Shown in pieces: positions 35,601 through 47,531 of a stretch of DNA of 64,000 nucleotides; positions within the stretch are counted from its first letter, which is position 1, and each line of letters starts with the position of its first letter. The position numbers and the translations under genes were made by a program. Source of the DNA: Paragonimus westermani. Its lineage: Eukaryota > Platyhelminthes > Trematoda > Plagiorchiida > Troglotrematidae. Location: assembly GCA_008508345.1 (NCBI GenBank), contig QNGE01003722.1, positions 1-64,000 on the forward strand. Reading direction: 5' to 3'. A model generated the notes under the pieces. That model worked only from the letters and a program-made list of their open reading frames with translations, was not told the origin of the DNA and did not search any database.

Positions 35601-38600
35601 GAAAATTACCCAGTCTAAATGACTAAGTTGACGGTCAATAGATTGACACACTCTAGTTGTGAGACTTAGGAAGAAAAGTGTGACTCAACCTTGCCTGTAG
35701 TGAAAATTAAGCGCGTCAGGAATGCAATGCGAACATCAACTCCCGTTAATCACCCCTATAGTGACCACCTCACCGCTAAAACTACACTGCAAATGTTGGC
35801 TTGTAAATGCATATATCGGCTTTGTTCAGCCACGAACAATCTTGCTTGCCATCCACCCACGAATTCCAGCTTTCTTACCAGTATGAAGTTTCGGCGTATA
35901 AGAAGGTAAGCGGTCGATTCCATTTTGCATCGTGATCGGTTGCATTACAGACCACTTTATATGGACAGCCAACAAACGCTGTTTCTATCCAAAGGATAAT
36001 GGATCACAAGACGCTGCGGTACGCATAACCAATTACCCTCTTAAGTGCACAGTGCTAATCACACATTCGACCCCCGAAATTCAAGGCGGATAGAGTCGGC
36101 TGGTTCGTTCTTCACAGTGGAAGTATGAAGTGATATTACTATCAAAAAATGTGTAAGCAAAGCGCTACTGCTATCCCAAAAGGATTTAGGGACCCTTCAC
36201 TTACGTCTTCTGTACGAAGTACATCATGTGACAATGTTTCCACTAACAAACCATCCATTGCATTAAATTAGTTATACCTCGCGACACCACGAATCATCAC
36301 CGGTTAGCACATCTGGCGATTTTCTCATAAGCCTTATAAGCTTCACAAACTAGTCAGCTACCATGTACCTTCCAAATAATCCGACTGTCAACGTTTGCGG
36401 ACTATGTTCGAAGGCTGTAAAAACATAGCATGTGACCTATGTAGCTACTGAGTTTACTGCAGGTGCGACCGCCAGTTTCCTATAGACTTGTATTTAAAGC
36501 TTCAGAACTCACCCACTCCGACCCTCAGATACCACTGTGTGACTTGCCGATTAAGTACCCTTTAAGATAGTGTCACTCACCATACAGACAGAATAAACGA
36601 TTTAGTCAGCACCTCACCTCCCACACCACGCCTCCGTGATACGCTAACGCCGGCCGACCTTACCCCGGCTATACAGAACAGAAGCCCCGCCTCCTTTACT
36701 GGCCTGTAACCTAGCTTCAGTAGAACACAGTTGGCGAAACACCCTTAAGAGTGGTGTGACTGTGCTTCAGCGCGATGGTGCTTCGAAGTCGTTCATCAGT
36801 AAGCACCAGGAAAGATCTAAGCTGTTAGTCAGAACACGCAACTGTTCCCTAAATGAGAATGCAAGGTACAAGTGTGCCCAAGTGTAATCATGGTGCTAAA
36901 TTAACTAGAAATCATCTTAGAACTTGCCCTATCAAACAGAAGCGAATGATCTCAACTTCCAAACTATTAGGAACCATGCTGCTCAAAAAGGACACATTAT
37001 CTACTGTGCTTTAGGGGTTGTACACTTTGAAGGACAGCTTCCCACTTGGGATCCAAATTCATTTGGATAGACCAAGGTTCAAAGGTGGGACGTTCGCAAC
37101 TAGAATACTTTCCAGGACTGCAAATGTGGTCACAGTGACAAGGATACGGGAAGTCGCTAGTAGTCCCTCACCTTCCACATAGTCGGAAACTCGGCAAACC
37201 CCACCCCGAAAAGGTTGCCTTATTCTAGGAATTACCCGTTGCTCATCTGCAGGAAGACACATCCCTAGATAAGCGTAAGCAAACATGCACATCTGTCTGG
37301 TGGTCTATGTTGACCAATGCCTTTTATTTAAGAGAACAAAGTACTGAACTCGCGACAGCTTTTCAACTCAAAGAAGTCTAACATCATAGGGGTGGTGGAG
37401 GTTAGGTCAACACCTAACATATCTGACCAGGAGATAGATCTTCCTGCTCACTCCATGTTTCTTGATGATTGGGAGGCGTAGCAGTCTACGTTAGTTTTAA
37501 ATTAAGTGTAGCTTTGAACAGAGATTCACCTATGTTGTCACTTGACGAATACTTCTGGATGGATGTTACAACCTCTCACTCAACCTATGTTATCGCCGGC
37601 GTCATTTGTCGTGTCCCATCCGCAGGCCCAGAATAAGACAGAAGAATGCACAGTGCCATTAGGTGATCCAGCACAGTCCCCAGATGTGGCGTTATCGTCC
37701 CAGGGACTACAAACTTCTACACGCAGGCCTCACAAATTGGCCACCGAGTTTTCAAATCTCTTGCAGGGAATGAGACCTACTGAACACACCAGCTAACTCA
37801 CGGTGTAGACAGAACGTCACGAATGATTCCGATTATACATATTGCTAACTACCTAACCACACTTAGTGGATACTGTCGAAATCGGCCCGTTACTGGATGT
37901 AAACTATCGCTCCAAAATCAGCTTCCGCTTAACATGTGACTTCCCCATCACCTGCTTTCTAGTGTCAGTTCGACGGAGTTTCAAACGAACCAACTTTCAA
38001 AAGATGCGCAGCAATTATATCAAGCCGGCTGACTGTCATCTGACGAGCGGAAGACGGCAGATGAACATTCAAACCGCATTACGTTGCAACGGAACTCCTC
38101 GGTAACCAATTCGGTCCCACTATACACTTCACGCCCAACCTCCAAACCGTCTTGGCTCAAACTCTCGACCAAGCGTCCAATTATTGACAATCAGGCCTTG
38201 TGGAATAGATTTACTTTTACGTGATATAGTGCCCCACACCTGGCGTACAAATATTGGGGTAATCAGTGCATAGTAACCCTACTCAACGATCGCATTGTCA
38301 ATCAGTTATTATCTGCAAAATCCAATGTTGCCTCTCCTACAATGTTCTTCGAACAAGTGGCTTACCTGATCAAATCGAAAACTGCCATATCACCTTTCAT
38401 ATGACCCTCAGAACACTACTTCTAATTCCGATGCAACACGGGCATTGTGTGTTCAGTATGCCTTTCCCTTCAGCAACCCAACAGAGGCGGAACCTAGCAC
38501 CACAGCCTTCTTTCCCAATCGTCTTTCGGACTGATCCTTTAAATTCATTCAAGATAACACGTGTGCCAAGTTACTTCTGCTACATGCTGACTAGTCAACC

Positions 38601-38840
38601 AGGAGTGATGAGGGTACCCCCACGTATGCTGAAAAATACGTACATAAGCCGCTTGCTCGTTTGCTCTACTACGGGTTGCTGGTTGTATTACAGCCACTTG
38701 GAAGCTCGGCGCTATCTCTTTAATTCGCAAGAATGGGGATTGAAAGAACGACAGTAACTTTTGACCCGCTATCGAGCATGTCAGAATAAGTGGCAAACAT
38801 AATAGACGGTTTCATGAAGAAACATTTGAACACTCATTCA
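32654..38840. other. no recognised gene
   Basis: The longest frames here are 33,620-34,063 (147 codons) and 38,266-38,757 (163 codons), both plus. Neither has a domain, signal peptide or repeat I can name. A plus-strand segment at about 35,699-35,907 is open between an acceptor (TTGCCTGTAG) and a donor (AAG|GTAAGC). Another at 33,256-33,429 is open before GTAAGTT. Both are unsupported otherwise. 36,600-36,740 is locally C-rich. Confidence 0.3.
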
Positions 38841-39267
38841 CTGTTGTGACAAGAGCAACACGGCTTCAGTAACGATCAATAACATACGACCAGCCTACTT
38901 GTTGCAGCTGACCCATGAGCAAACGCTGCTGAAGAACGCATCCCAGTTGACAGATTGTTTTTAGATTTTACAAAGGCGTTTAATATATTTGATCACAGTA
39001 TACTGTTGGATAAAATGAATAATCTGGGCCTATATAATGAGGTTTGTCAACGGCTCAAAAAATACCGAGAAACTACCTAGATTTCAAATAGTTGTGGTTG
39101 AATATCTAATTTGACATACCTGTTCTGTGAATACATTTTTAGGTCAGGTGTCCTTGGCTAACAAACGACAAGAAAATATTAGTAAGCTGTTTGGACTTAT
39201 TCTGTATTCATTGAAAAAGAGGCCTCTCCATAAACTGTGCTGAAACCGTCTGATGATGTTTAGTGAA
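38841..39267 (+). pseudogene. LINE reverse transcriptase relic (Jockey/CR1-like)
   Basis: The plus frame reads EQHGFSNDQ, then TTSLLV, then VDRLFLDFTKAFNIFDHSIL and LDKMNNLGLYNEVCQRLKKY. This is the QHGF...TSLL and motif A (LDFxKAFDxxxHxxLLxKL) region of LINE reverse transcriptases. Further on, SGVLG and PSDDV may be remains of motif B (SGVPQGSVLGP) and motif C (FADDV). At least three stops and likely frameshifts. The clade is judged from motif style only. Confidence 0.65.
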
Positions 39268-40378
39268 ATCGGGTTTCTGTGGTCGAATTTGGTATATAGA
39301 AGGGCCTGGTAAACACAATATCCTAGAATTATTCATTTGCAGGCGACAGCAGTTGCGTTAATTTTTGAGCTATAGGCGCACAATTTTTCCGCATATTCAG
39401 TTGCAACTTAGCACTCACAAAAATAACTCCAGTAGTATCTGTGTTTCTATACGTGATGTGTCTACAGGTCGCAACTGCTAACCGTGTAAAAATTTTGCGG
39501 GATTAACTTTCGTTTTTTTAATAATTCATTAACTGCCTTCGTACAATGCAAATTTACGTTAGTCACATTGCTTGTTTTTCGGCCATTTCGATAGTCCAGC
39601 CTGTGGGAGACAATCAGACAGAACTCCTCAGTCTCACATGGCGAGACGTCACGAAAAAAAATGACAGAAACTGCACACATTCCTGATCGGCTCGCATGAG
39701 TAGTGACGCTCTTGGATGTCAACAATACAGTTTGTTCGCCAAACAATATTTTTTTCATGACTCCGCTAGGAGTTCTGCGCATTAAGGCGTTCTTTTTGTC
39801 ATAATTGTCTACCATCCAACAGACACTGCAAAAGCCATAGAACTTTTAGTGTCTCGCCTTGTTCACAGATGACGTTCTGCAGTACAGCATACCTACGTCA
39901 CTAGCTTTTTCTTGTAAGTAATTAGCCATGTCTGGTTACAGGGGTTATGTAAGTTTCACATTGGGCCTTGAGTCCAAAATGAATTGGAAGTTATTCCGAT
40001 CAGAGTATGTCTGCCGAACCATTCCAGGAACTCAAGTATAAAGAGCAGGATAAAGATCGTGTCAAATTCCCGGTGAGAAGGCTTACTTTGCTACACTGTC
40101 CCTAATCTGTGTATGAAAGTTCCCAGCAGCGATTCTAGCTCTGGTAGCGAAGTAATTCGTCTGTTACGTAACATCGGCCTAAGTTTATTTTGATAATAGC
40201 CACCGTGAGCCGTTATGACTGTTCGCAAAGACGGCCTGACTATTCTGCAGCTGGGTTGTACCTGCCTCAGTGTTGAGTCAACGCAGCCGTTGAATTCAAT
40301 GCTCAATGAGTCTGGCACAATGTGGTTACCGTGCCGTTGCAGTTATTGCACGTGCTCAGTACTGGTTGAACTGGAAAC
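39268..40378. other. no recognised gene
   Basis: The minus frame 39462-39815 (117 codons) has no known domain. It lies just downstream of the LINE relic and could be decayed element sequence. Confidence 0.3.
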
Positions 40379-40390
40379 AACACTGGATCT
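40379..40390 (+). repeat. target-site duplication, left
   Basis: AACACTGGATCT, repeated exactly at 40738-40749 on the other side of the palindromic element. Confidence 0.8.
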
Positions 40391-40469
40391 TTCAAGTTGA
40401 CCATCACTCACAGTTGATCGCAGCGTTCGTATTCAGATAGACTATCCAGCCAGCCTCTTTCGAAAACAA

Positions 40470-40514
40470 GCACTAGACTCGAGTTTCGCTCTCATCAGAG
40501 CTCATCAGTAGTGC
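40470..40514 (-). ncRNA. hammerhead ribozyme, type I, intact core
   Basis: On the minus strand: stem I GCACTA / TAGTGC (6 bp), core CTGATGA, stem II GCTCT-GATG-AGAGC (5 bp, tetraloop), GAAA, stem III from the palindrome ACTCGAGT, C17, predicted cleavage between 40476 and 40475. All conserved core bases are present. Confidence 0.85.
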
Positions 40515-40583
40515 ATATCCTTGCCACGGCCGGGATTTGAACTCCGGCCATTCNAGTTCAAATCCCGGTCGTGGCAAGGATAT

Positions 40584-40628
40584 GCACTACTGATGAGCTC
40601 TGATGAGAGCGAAACTCGAGTCTAGTGC
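40584..40628 (+). ncRNA. hammerhead ribozyme, type I, intact core
   Basis: Mirror partner of 40470-40514 with identical core and stems. CTGATGA at 40590-40596, stem II 40597-40610, GAAA 40611-40614, predicted cleavage after C 40622. An antisense partner lies in the same transcript, so folding into the ribozyme competes with the long foldback. Confidence 0.85.
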
Positions 40629-40737
40629 TTCTTTTCGAAAGAGGCTGGCTGGAAAGTCTATCTGAATGCGAACGCTGCGATCAACTGTGAGTGATGGTCA
40701 ACTTGAAAATAAACCAAATCCCCGACTACTCATCAGT

Positions 40738-40749
40738 AACACTGGATCT
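40738..40749 (+). repeat. target-site duplication, right
   Basis: AACACTGGATCT, identical to 40379-40390. Confidence 0.8.
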
Positions 40750-40795
40750 GCCAGAATTCATTGTAATCAGGTTTGTCAAGTGAGTCTTATCAGCT

Positions 40796-40870
40796 CATGT
40801 GGTATGGCCCAGTGGATCAGCCGGCAGGGCACAACGAGTTAGTGGGAATCGAATGCTGATGCGTGCACCC
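40796..40870 (+). repeat. possible tRNA-derived SINE head relic
   Basis: TGGCCCAGTGG is a good A box for RNA polymerase III. About 35 bases later GGGAATCGAATGC is a poor B box. Spacing suits a tRNA-derived head but no cloverleaf is evident. It is not clearly related to the hammerhead family next to it. Confidence 0.25.
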
Positions 40871-43800
40871 ATTTGTAAACAAAACACGAGCAACTACAGG
40901 AACAATGAAACTGACAATCAACAGCACCATTACCATTTGGATCGCCGTCTTTTATACCATGAACCAATGCCAGGTCAAACTTAGTTTAAGCCCGGAAGAA
41001 GCTAACCAAAGTCAGCCACGCCAAATATAATGCAGTACCTGGTAGATCACACAGATAAAAATATGGGCAAACCGTTCTACACTTTACTTTCCGAAAATAC
41101 GAAGAGACAACACTGTGACTCTGGTTGTTTTGTTTATTGACAGAACTCAAAAAACGAATCAAGTTCCAGAATACATTCAGCTGCATGTTTGTTTTTCACA
41201 ACAAACTGCTTGGCCCTCACCCTCTTCCCTCAAGTGGTCTTCCGCTACCACAATTTTCTTAAAGATTCAGGGTTGAGACGGGCTGTAAACTGAAAATTTT
41301 CCATAATAAATCCTAATCATTTAGAACCCACCTCACTGGTGCATATATCAGTCTGTTCAAACACAACTTGAGCTGGTCGATCGTTCACAGAAACATAGTG
41401 GTTGGTCGTCATTTTAACCCGATTTTGCTGTGGGCTTTAAGAACGATATCGCTGTGTTCATGGGACAAATTGCGTTGTTATGGATGACAGCAGTTGAATT
41501 TATCGTACGCGCTCCATAAGCCCAACCTTGAAGAACACGGTATAATGAACTCTGTTAGTTCTAACACCGACTGAACAGCAGGAAGAACTAACTCGTTGTA
41601 TGAAAATTAAGCTCGATGATTCACGAAACTCTTCAGCAAAACCGACACCCACGAGACCTAGCAGTCCATAGCGCGCACCCGATGCCAGGTAGAATAATAC
41701 TAATCATTGAGACAGATCACCGCGATCCCTCTTAGCAGACGACAGAGGCTCTTACCAAACTGACCTGAACCGAGCGTCGCGCCGCAGACGGATTTCATCC
41801 TCTACCTCACCACATAAGTGTCGAGATTCCCCAGACTTTCATGCCCAAAATTATCCGTTAACAAAATTATATCTCGCCTTAAAAAAGGCCATTAACGCTC
41901 CGTTAACGTCATCCAGGAAATGTCCATCTGCCGCGCGCGTTGGCACTGAAGATGACAACGTCATATCCTTTAAATGGACCAGACTAGTTCACACATGGTC
42001 GACACTCGACTGCTACTTAACGCAATGCTTGTGACACAGTGATCTTGTATGCATGCCGAAGAGGAAAGTGAGAACGTATTGCAATGTACTACCTCTCAAG
42101 TAGCATAATACTACTTACGTTAAATATCAACCCAGTTAGTCACAGCTAGATGTATAGGACGGAAGTGATGGAAGCAAAACTTGTAAACACCTTGAAAGGT
42201 GTGAAATTAAGAGAAGTTGACTGCGCATAAATACGTCTAGAGCAACTTTCTGAGCGAACGAACATGTTGATGGTGCAACATCGGCGAACGAATAAAAGTC
42301 ACTCTATTTGTGCACAGAACGTGAGCCCAGGTGGTTGAGACTAGTTTTGTTTGGTAGACGAGAACTAGAGTGGTGCTGTGAAGTTAGGGTTAAGGGACCC
42401 AGCGTTCTGTCCACGTTGCACCGATATGCACTAGCACGTTGGATCTCGCTCACCAAGCTCACAAGTGGTTGTCTAACCAGTCGGCCAAGATGAGTTGAGT
42501 AGTTCGAACATCTGGCAGCCAGTATCGTTGCACTAAACAGGACTAGTCGTCATCTTTAGTAAATCGAGTGAAAAATTACATGATGAGAAATCTATCTAAC
42601 AACTGTCAATGCCTGTGGCACGTATGCCATATTAAGTGGCTCATTGAGTTAAATATATTCAGATTGCCTGATATTAGAGACCTGCATTGTAAGAGCGATG
42701 AGCCGTTGATTCTTAAATCGACATACAACCTTGCGGTATTAAATTTTTTCGCACCAGCGCTGAACGTTTAGGTGGCCCTACCGACCAGATCAAATTCTGT
42801 GCACTAAAATAGGGCAGAAAATATGTAACACCATTTCCTTACTATGACCGAGGACGCAACCAAATCAGACTTTCAGATGGAAGTGTTCAACGCTTGCAAA
42901 CAGCAACGACTCAACCATAAGTATCAACCCATTCTTCTGCTTCTGGGACCTTGGCTATCAAGACTAATTGCATTCTTATCAAATCACCTTAGTGCCCAAT
43001 CCGCTGGTGGCGAATGAATTCTTTTTCCCACACGGTATTTGCCGTTTCTCAGCAGAATATCAATACTCTGTTTAGTACTATGGATGCTGTTCACGTAGAT
43101 TTCAGTCCACTTTGGTAAGCAAGGTAGATACCACAAAACGTAGCCAGTCGTGGGCATAATCGAGCAAAAATTGTTGACCGGATGCTTCGAAGTTCATGCA
43201 ATCGATCATCACTGAGGTCCTGTTGATAACAACAAGGAACAACTAACTTGCGCTTCGAGCTCCCTGTTTATGATCGAACGGATAACTCAGTAAACAACCG
43301 TAATGGGCCTTTACACCTGTCTGTTCATTCGCTTTTATTGATTAGAACAAATAAATGGAGTCGTTCGGGGTACATCGGCTTTAACCGGACCGTCAAGGAT
43401 CAAATAGTCACACAATCCCTTCCAGCGCAGCAAATCATCTGATTTGTGTTATTTCAGTAGGGCAAACCAGCGTGTGCATCTTTCCCAACAGTATATGCAG
43501 ACAGGGATTATTTTATCATTGCTTAAATTTGATTACAACATGTGCACACGACACTGACCGACGTAGTTGGTTTTGGATGCTTTATTCGCGTGACAGTGAA
43601 CGGCAAAACAGCCCATTAGAAGGCTAGAGAATGAGCCGCAGTATACATGGCTTACAAATTGGGTGGTACGTTCATTTAACCACGCAACTTTGAAGCAGCA
43701 GGGCGGGGCCCAGAAATGTTGGAAAATTTGTGATCCCCAAATACAAAATATTCTATCGGGCTCAGTCTGCTGACGGAAAATGATCAAACACGTGCGGAAT

Positions 43801-44034
43801 CCGTCACAGCGTGGAAGGTTGGAGAGTATATGTTTTGTTTAGCAAAATCTCCCATCCTCTGAATGTTAATCTCACGTGTGCAATATAACTGACTGCTTCA
43901 GTTGACAATCGGAAGTCTTTGTGACGTAGTAAATGACAACATTTTGCGAATGAGCCGTCTGCTTGCATTGTTTTTGCAGTCACTTAAGAATGCGTCCCAA
44001 GTTAACGGAATAGCGAACTTCAGATAGATTGGAC
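40871..44034. other. no recognised gene
   Basis: Frames up to about 84 codons (43,533-43,787, minus), none with a known domain. 41,640-41,960 is somewhat GC-richer without a clear exon. Confidence 0.35.
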
Positions 44035-44237
44035 CATCAACGGTCTCAAGCGCTTGTTTGCGGCAACACATAGGATCCAGGCTATCACAATATTATAAGA
44101 CTAATCTAGCTTTCGGAGGCGTTAAAGGTACCGCCTACAGGTCACCTTTATCACTTGTCCTGTTCAGTTTGATACTCATCTTTTCTGCGGAGTCAATATA
44201 TAAGAACGATGTCCGTTCTCCTGCCACTTGGCAGTGA
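44035..44237 (+). pseudogene. RTE-like LINE reverse transcriptase relic
   Basis: INGLKRLFAATHRIQ (44036-44080), then after a frameshift FGGVKGTAYRSPLSLVLFSL (44112-44172). In RTE-type elements such as schistosome SR2 the same order is L-K-x-L-Y-A-x-T-x-x-x-V followed by S-G-V-R-Q-G-C-P-L-S-P-F-L-F-N. GVKGTAYRSPLSLVLF fits motif B with substitutions. Too short and broken to be active. Confidence 0.5.
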
Positions 44238-45238
44238 CTCCACTCACATACCTTGGGGACTTCTGAATGCTACTTCCAAGATTTCATGTACAAAATATTT
44301 ATGAGCAGATAGTTTAACTTACAACCCTGTTGAAGATCACTCGGCGCGGAGAGGGCTTTACGTCATTGACATCAAACAATCGAAACGTTTACACACTAAT
44401 TTTAACCAAATAGTTTATTTCACCGGTACTCCTCAATGAAGGTCTCTTCAGAGTGGATGTCAGCTGATCGGATCAGGGACAATCTTGAGATCCAAAAATA
44501 CCACTATAGTTGCCTGAACAAAGGAGTGTCGATGTTGTGTTATTTATTGTAAATTAAGATTGTGTTCCAGATGCACCTAATCAAGCCAGATGCCTAAGCA
44601 CTATTTATGATATATCCATTCTATCATTAATAAGAGATCAAAAAGTGTGACTACCTCTGTCGGCAACTTCTTGCCACCACCCTTTCATCAAGGTGGTGAA
44701 GGATACACCGAGACAAAACGTAGTCCGAAGACTGTCCAAAGATGCTCTTCCTTCTGCACAATTCGATGCACCGCTTACTGACAACTAGCTTGGTCAGAAT
44801 GTTTGAATTTATAGAGCATCAGAAATTGTGGACGTGATAAACATTCATTGTGTGATACGATCTGGAGTTTTCTCAAATCTTTTATCAAATACCAAGTAAT
44901 GTCGTAAAGAGAATTGAAGGAAGGACAATTGTTATTAATAACCTTTTAGATTTACTCACCTCTAACAACACGTATTAAATCAGCTACGAATCAGCAACGT
45001 TGTTTCACAAATGTGCTTCACGGCAAGTTCCGGGGAATTTGAGAAATCGTCGTTAATCGGACTATTAGGTGACAATTTGAGTGTGAAATATTATATAGAG
45101 TTGTTTAAATATTTATCTACATCATCTGACAAAAGCATAAAGCTGTATCAGGTATATCTTAATTTATTTGGAACTGTACGCCATCCACGCGCGATCACAG
45201 TCTTAGCATTCGGACAAATCTTACTGGCACTGTGCTTA
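44238..45238. other. no recognised gene
   Basis: Plus frame 45011-45247 (78 codons) overlaps the start of the old element copy. No domain seen. Confidence 0.35.
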
Positions 45239-45381
45239 ACACGCTAATCTCGCACGGACAAATGCCGGATTGTAAATTCCGACGCGGATAACACTGTGCA
45301 ATACTTCTGAGCTACGATAAAAGCGAAACTGGAGTTTAATGCTTTCTTTCAAAGTGGGATAGCCGAAAAGCTTATCTGTTA
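45239..45381 (+). mobile_element. old degenerate copy of the hammerhead/tRNA element
   Basis: Alignable to the young copies from the B-box region (TGTAAATTCCGAC) through GTGCAATACTTCTGAG, AAAGCGAAACTGGAGTTTAA, TGCTTTCTTTC and on to TTATCTG. The hammerhead core is broken (CTTCTGA for CTGATGA) and stem II no longer pairs. It has no inverted partner. Confidence 0.6.
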
Positions 45382-47153
45382 CAAATTTAAATGCTTTCCC
45401 AAGCCAAACTAACATTAACCAAGAGCATTTCTTGATTATTTCTTCGAAATCTCTGAGGTGTAATAAATTTAGATAGTTCGGTAGAATTGTGGGTAACTAA
45501 TCACATATTAATTGGATGATGCAAAACATGCGTATAAAGCTACTGAAGAAACTGACCGAACTGACCTATATTTGAAATACACGTTACTCAACTTTCTCGT
45601 CAATGCCAAGAAGTCATTTGTTTAAGTTTAACGAAGATATTTGTGTTGAAGGTCTGGTTGAAGTCAACTTAGGTTAGTAAACTTTTTAGTTTAATATAGG
45701 TGAAAAGATACGGTTGCTTGAGTAGGAAAAACGAAAAGACGTGGTCATACGCATTAACCATAGTGTTACCTAAAGTAGTTAGAGAATGAACATGTTGTCA
45801 GACTCGTGAGCCACAGAGCAATTAAACCGCGTGCAACTTATAATTCTGAGTATATAAGCGGATCAGTAATTTCCTTGAGGGAGTGTATCAGAACCACAGT
45901 GCTACAATGAATAATTTGTTCTTGGTTATCATCCGTTTGTTGATCTCTCAGTAAAAGTTCACGTTGAATACCAGTATCACTGAGGATTTCAAAGTTGCGA
46001 AAAGGTCTCTGAAAAATCTCTTTTGTTAACAACTACCAAGTATGACATATACAGCAAATTATGTGGCTGATGGGGCACAAACTTAGATCAACCATGGTAG
46101 TTAAAATTACACTTACGTTACATTGGGAAGAACGAGAACCTTAAGTGAATTATGTAGAACAGCCTAATTCGCATACTAATTTTCATATGATCTTCACCAC
46201 CACTTATCTACTCACAAACGAACGACCATTTGTCACAATTTCAGAAATTGAGTCACTTCCTTGAACAATGCGTTCTTCATTATTCATTTCGATTCCAGTG
46301 TTGATTAGATTTCGAAAGTCAAAGACGGCGGTCTGGAGGCGAACGGTAATGGCATAAGTTCCAATACGGATGGCTAATTTAAAATATTTGGTCCTAACAG
46401 ATCTTATGACGACCAAACAATCCAAAACACTGCAACTATACAGTTATGTGGTTAAGCTAACATCAAGCGATACTGTTTCCTGCGTACAATTCTATTCCAC
46501 TAAGTATGCAGAATGGTAGCTTACAAATCTTTTAAAGAATGTCCAAAAGTGGAACATGGATGACAATTTCATAGGTTCACCATCACAGAGTCCATCTGTC
46601 TTCGTCCGTACATCTTTGAACTAGGCATTCTGGAGGACTCATCATGAGAACTGAACCTAATCTAGTCACCGATCAACTAGCCGAAAATCAGTGAGCAACA
46701 AAAGAAAACGAGGTTAACAGTAACGTAAATAATGACATTCTCCGAAATTCCTTGTTCACTGTTTTTATACAATCAATCTATTGTTTAGGCGGAATTTATC
46801 TGCTCAGTTTGTCATTTATTCTGCACTTGATATGATTCATTGTGGCGTTCGTACTTAACACTGTTTAAGAACGGGATTTCTAAAACTTCGCCTAACAGAC
46901 TTCTAGCTGTCAGCGATGATATGCACTTCGCCCTTAATCCTATGCAATGCATTTCTGGGGATTGTCAGTGATGGAGGGATGCTATTAAAATGTTGATAGC
47001 TATTCAAAGTCTTATACGAGAAAAATATCAACAAACGCATCATTCAATAGAACAAATCACTAAAGTGGATAATTTGAAAAGGATCAAGTTCCATTGAAAT
47101 CGTCATATAATTGCAGACCGTCAATATGTGATAAACGGGGATGAAAATTTCAG
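45382..47153. other. no recognised gene
   Basis: AT-rich. Short frames only, for example 45838-46032 and 46204-46425 (minus). No domain or repeat seen. Confidence 0.35.
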
Positions 47154-47531
47154 TCACTTTTGTTGGTCCAGTATGTTAGATTTGTCATCAGTTTGGAGTC
47201 CATTTTCATCACCATATAGTCTGTTCATGAGAGTTGCACTTACAGACTGACCGTCACTGAAAAACCGTTTCGCCTTGTGCTCATGCGTTGTCTCCTCACA
47301 GCCGAGTCCATGGAATCCTTTGGGGCATACACAGTGACATTTTTTCCACAGTCTATCAGGCATGTTAAGTCGACCGCCATTAGCGCAAACAGGAAAACAT
47401 TGTCGCACAAGGTAGTGGAGTAGCATTCGATACTGATCCTTTAGACTATTTTGGACAACAAACCCGGAACCGCGCTCAATTATATGTGAGGTAAGTAAAG
47501 CATAACATGCGATTAAAATAAAAAACATCAT
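47154..47531 (-). CDS. secreted protein with EGF-like domain, single exon or first exon
   Basis: The 125-codon frame begins MMFFILIACYALLTSHIIER, a good signal peptide. It carries one EGF-like module at about residues 45-80: six Cys in C-x3-C-x15-C-x-C-x-C-x8-C, with C..C.NGG and CVCPKGFHGLGCEE as landmarks. That spacing, with a long loop after NGG, is the kind often seen after the catalytic domain of astacin-type proteases, but no protease is visible here. A strong GTAAGT donor lies inside the frame at 47243, after SDGQS. If used, the first exon would be 47244-47531 and the last 30 codons would be intron. The function is unknown, probably extracellular binding. Confidence 0.55.
   Translation of the reverse strand: MMFFILIACYALLTSHIIERGSGFVVQNSLKDQYRMLLHYLVRQCFPVCANGGRLNMPDRLWKKCHCVCPKGFHGLGCEETTHEHKAKRFFSDGQSVSATLMNRLYGDENGLQTDDKSNILDQQK

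Larger units (their letters stand above)
40391..40737. mobile_element. palindromic hammerhead/tRNA element, young copy
   Basis: Two units lie head to head around N 40554. The minus-strand unit covers 40391-40553 and the plus-strand unit 40555-40737. The arms match almost perfectly for about 150 bp. Each has a B-box-bearing piece of the tRNA-like head (GTTCAAATCCC), a complete hammerhead, the CGAAAGAGGCTGGCTGG middle and the GGTCAACTTGAA tail. Only the right unit has the final 30 bases (AATAAACCAAATCCCCGAC.. to CATCAGT). The whole is flanked by a perfect 12-bp direct repeat. Known relatives: Sm-alpha SINEs of schistosomes, which have a pol III head and a hammerhead. The A box is absent, possibly lost at the N. 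Confidence 0.85.

Noticed and set aside
36787..36810. Element tail copy (TCATCAGTAAGCACCA)
   Set aside because: 16 bases match the 1.28-kb locus but the surrounding tail sequence is absent, so it may be chance.
38266..38757. 163-codon plus open frame as a gene
   Set aside because: No recognisable motif; it lies just before a LINE relic and could be decayed element or chance.
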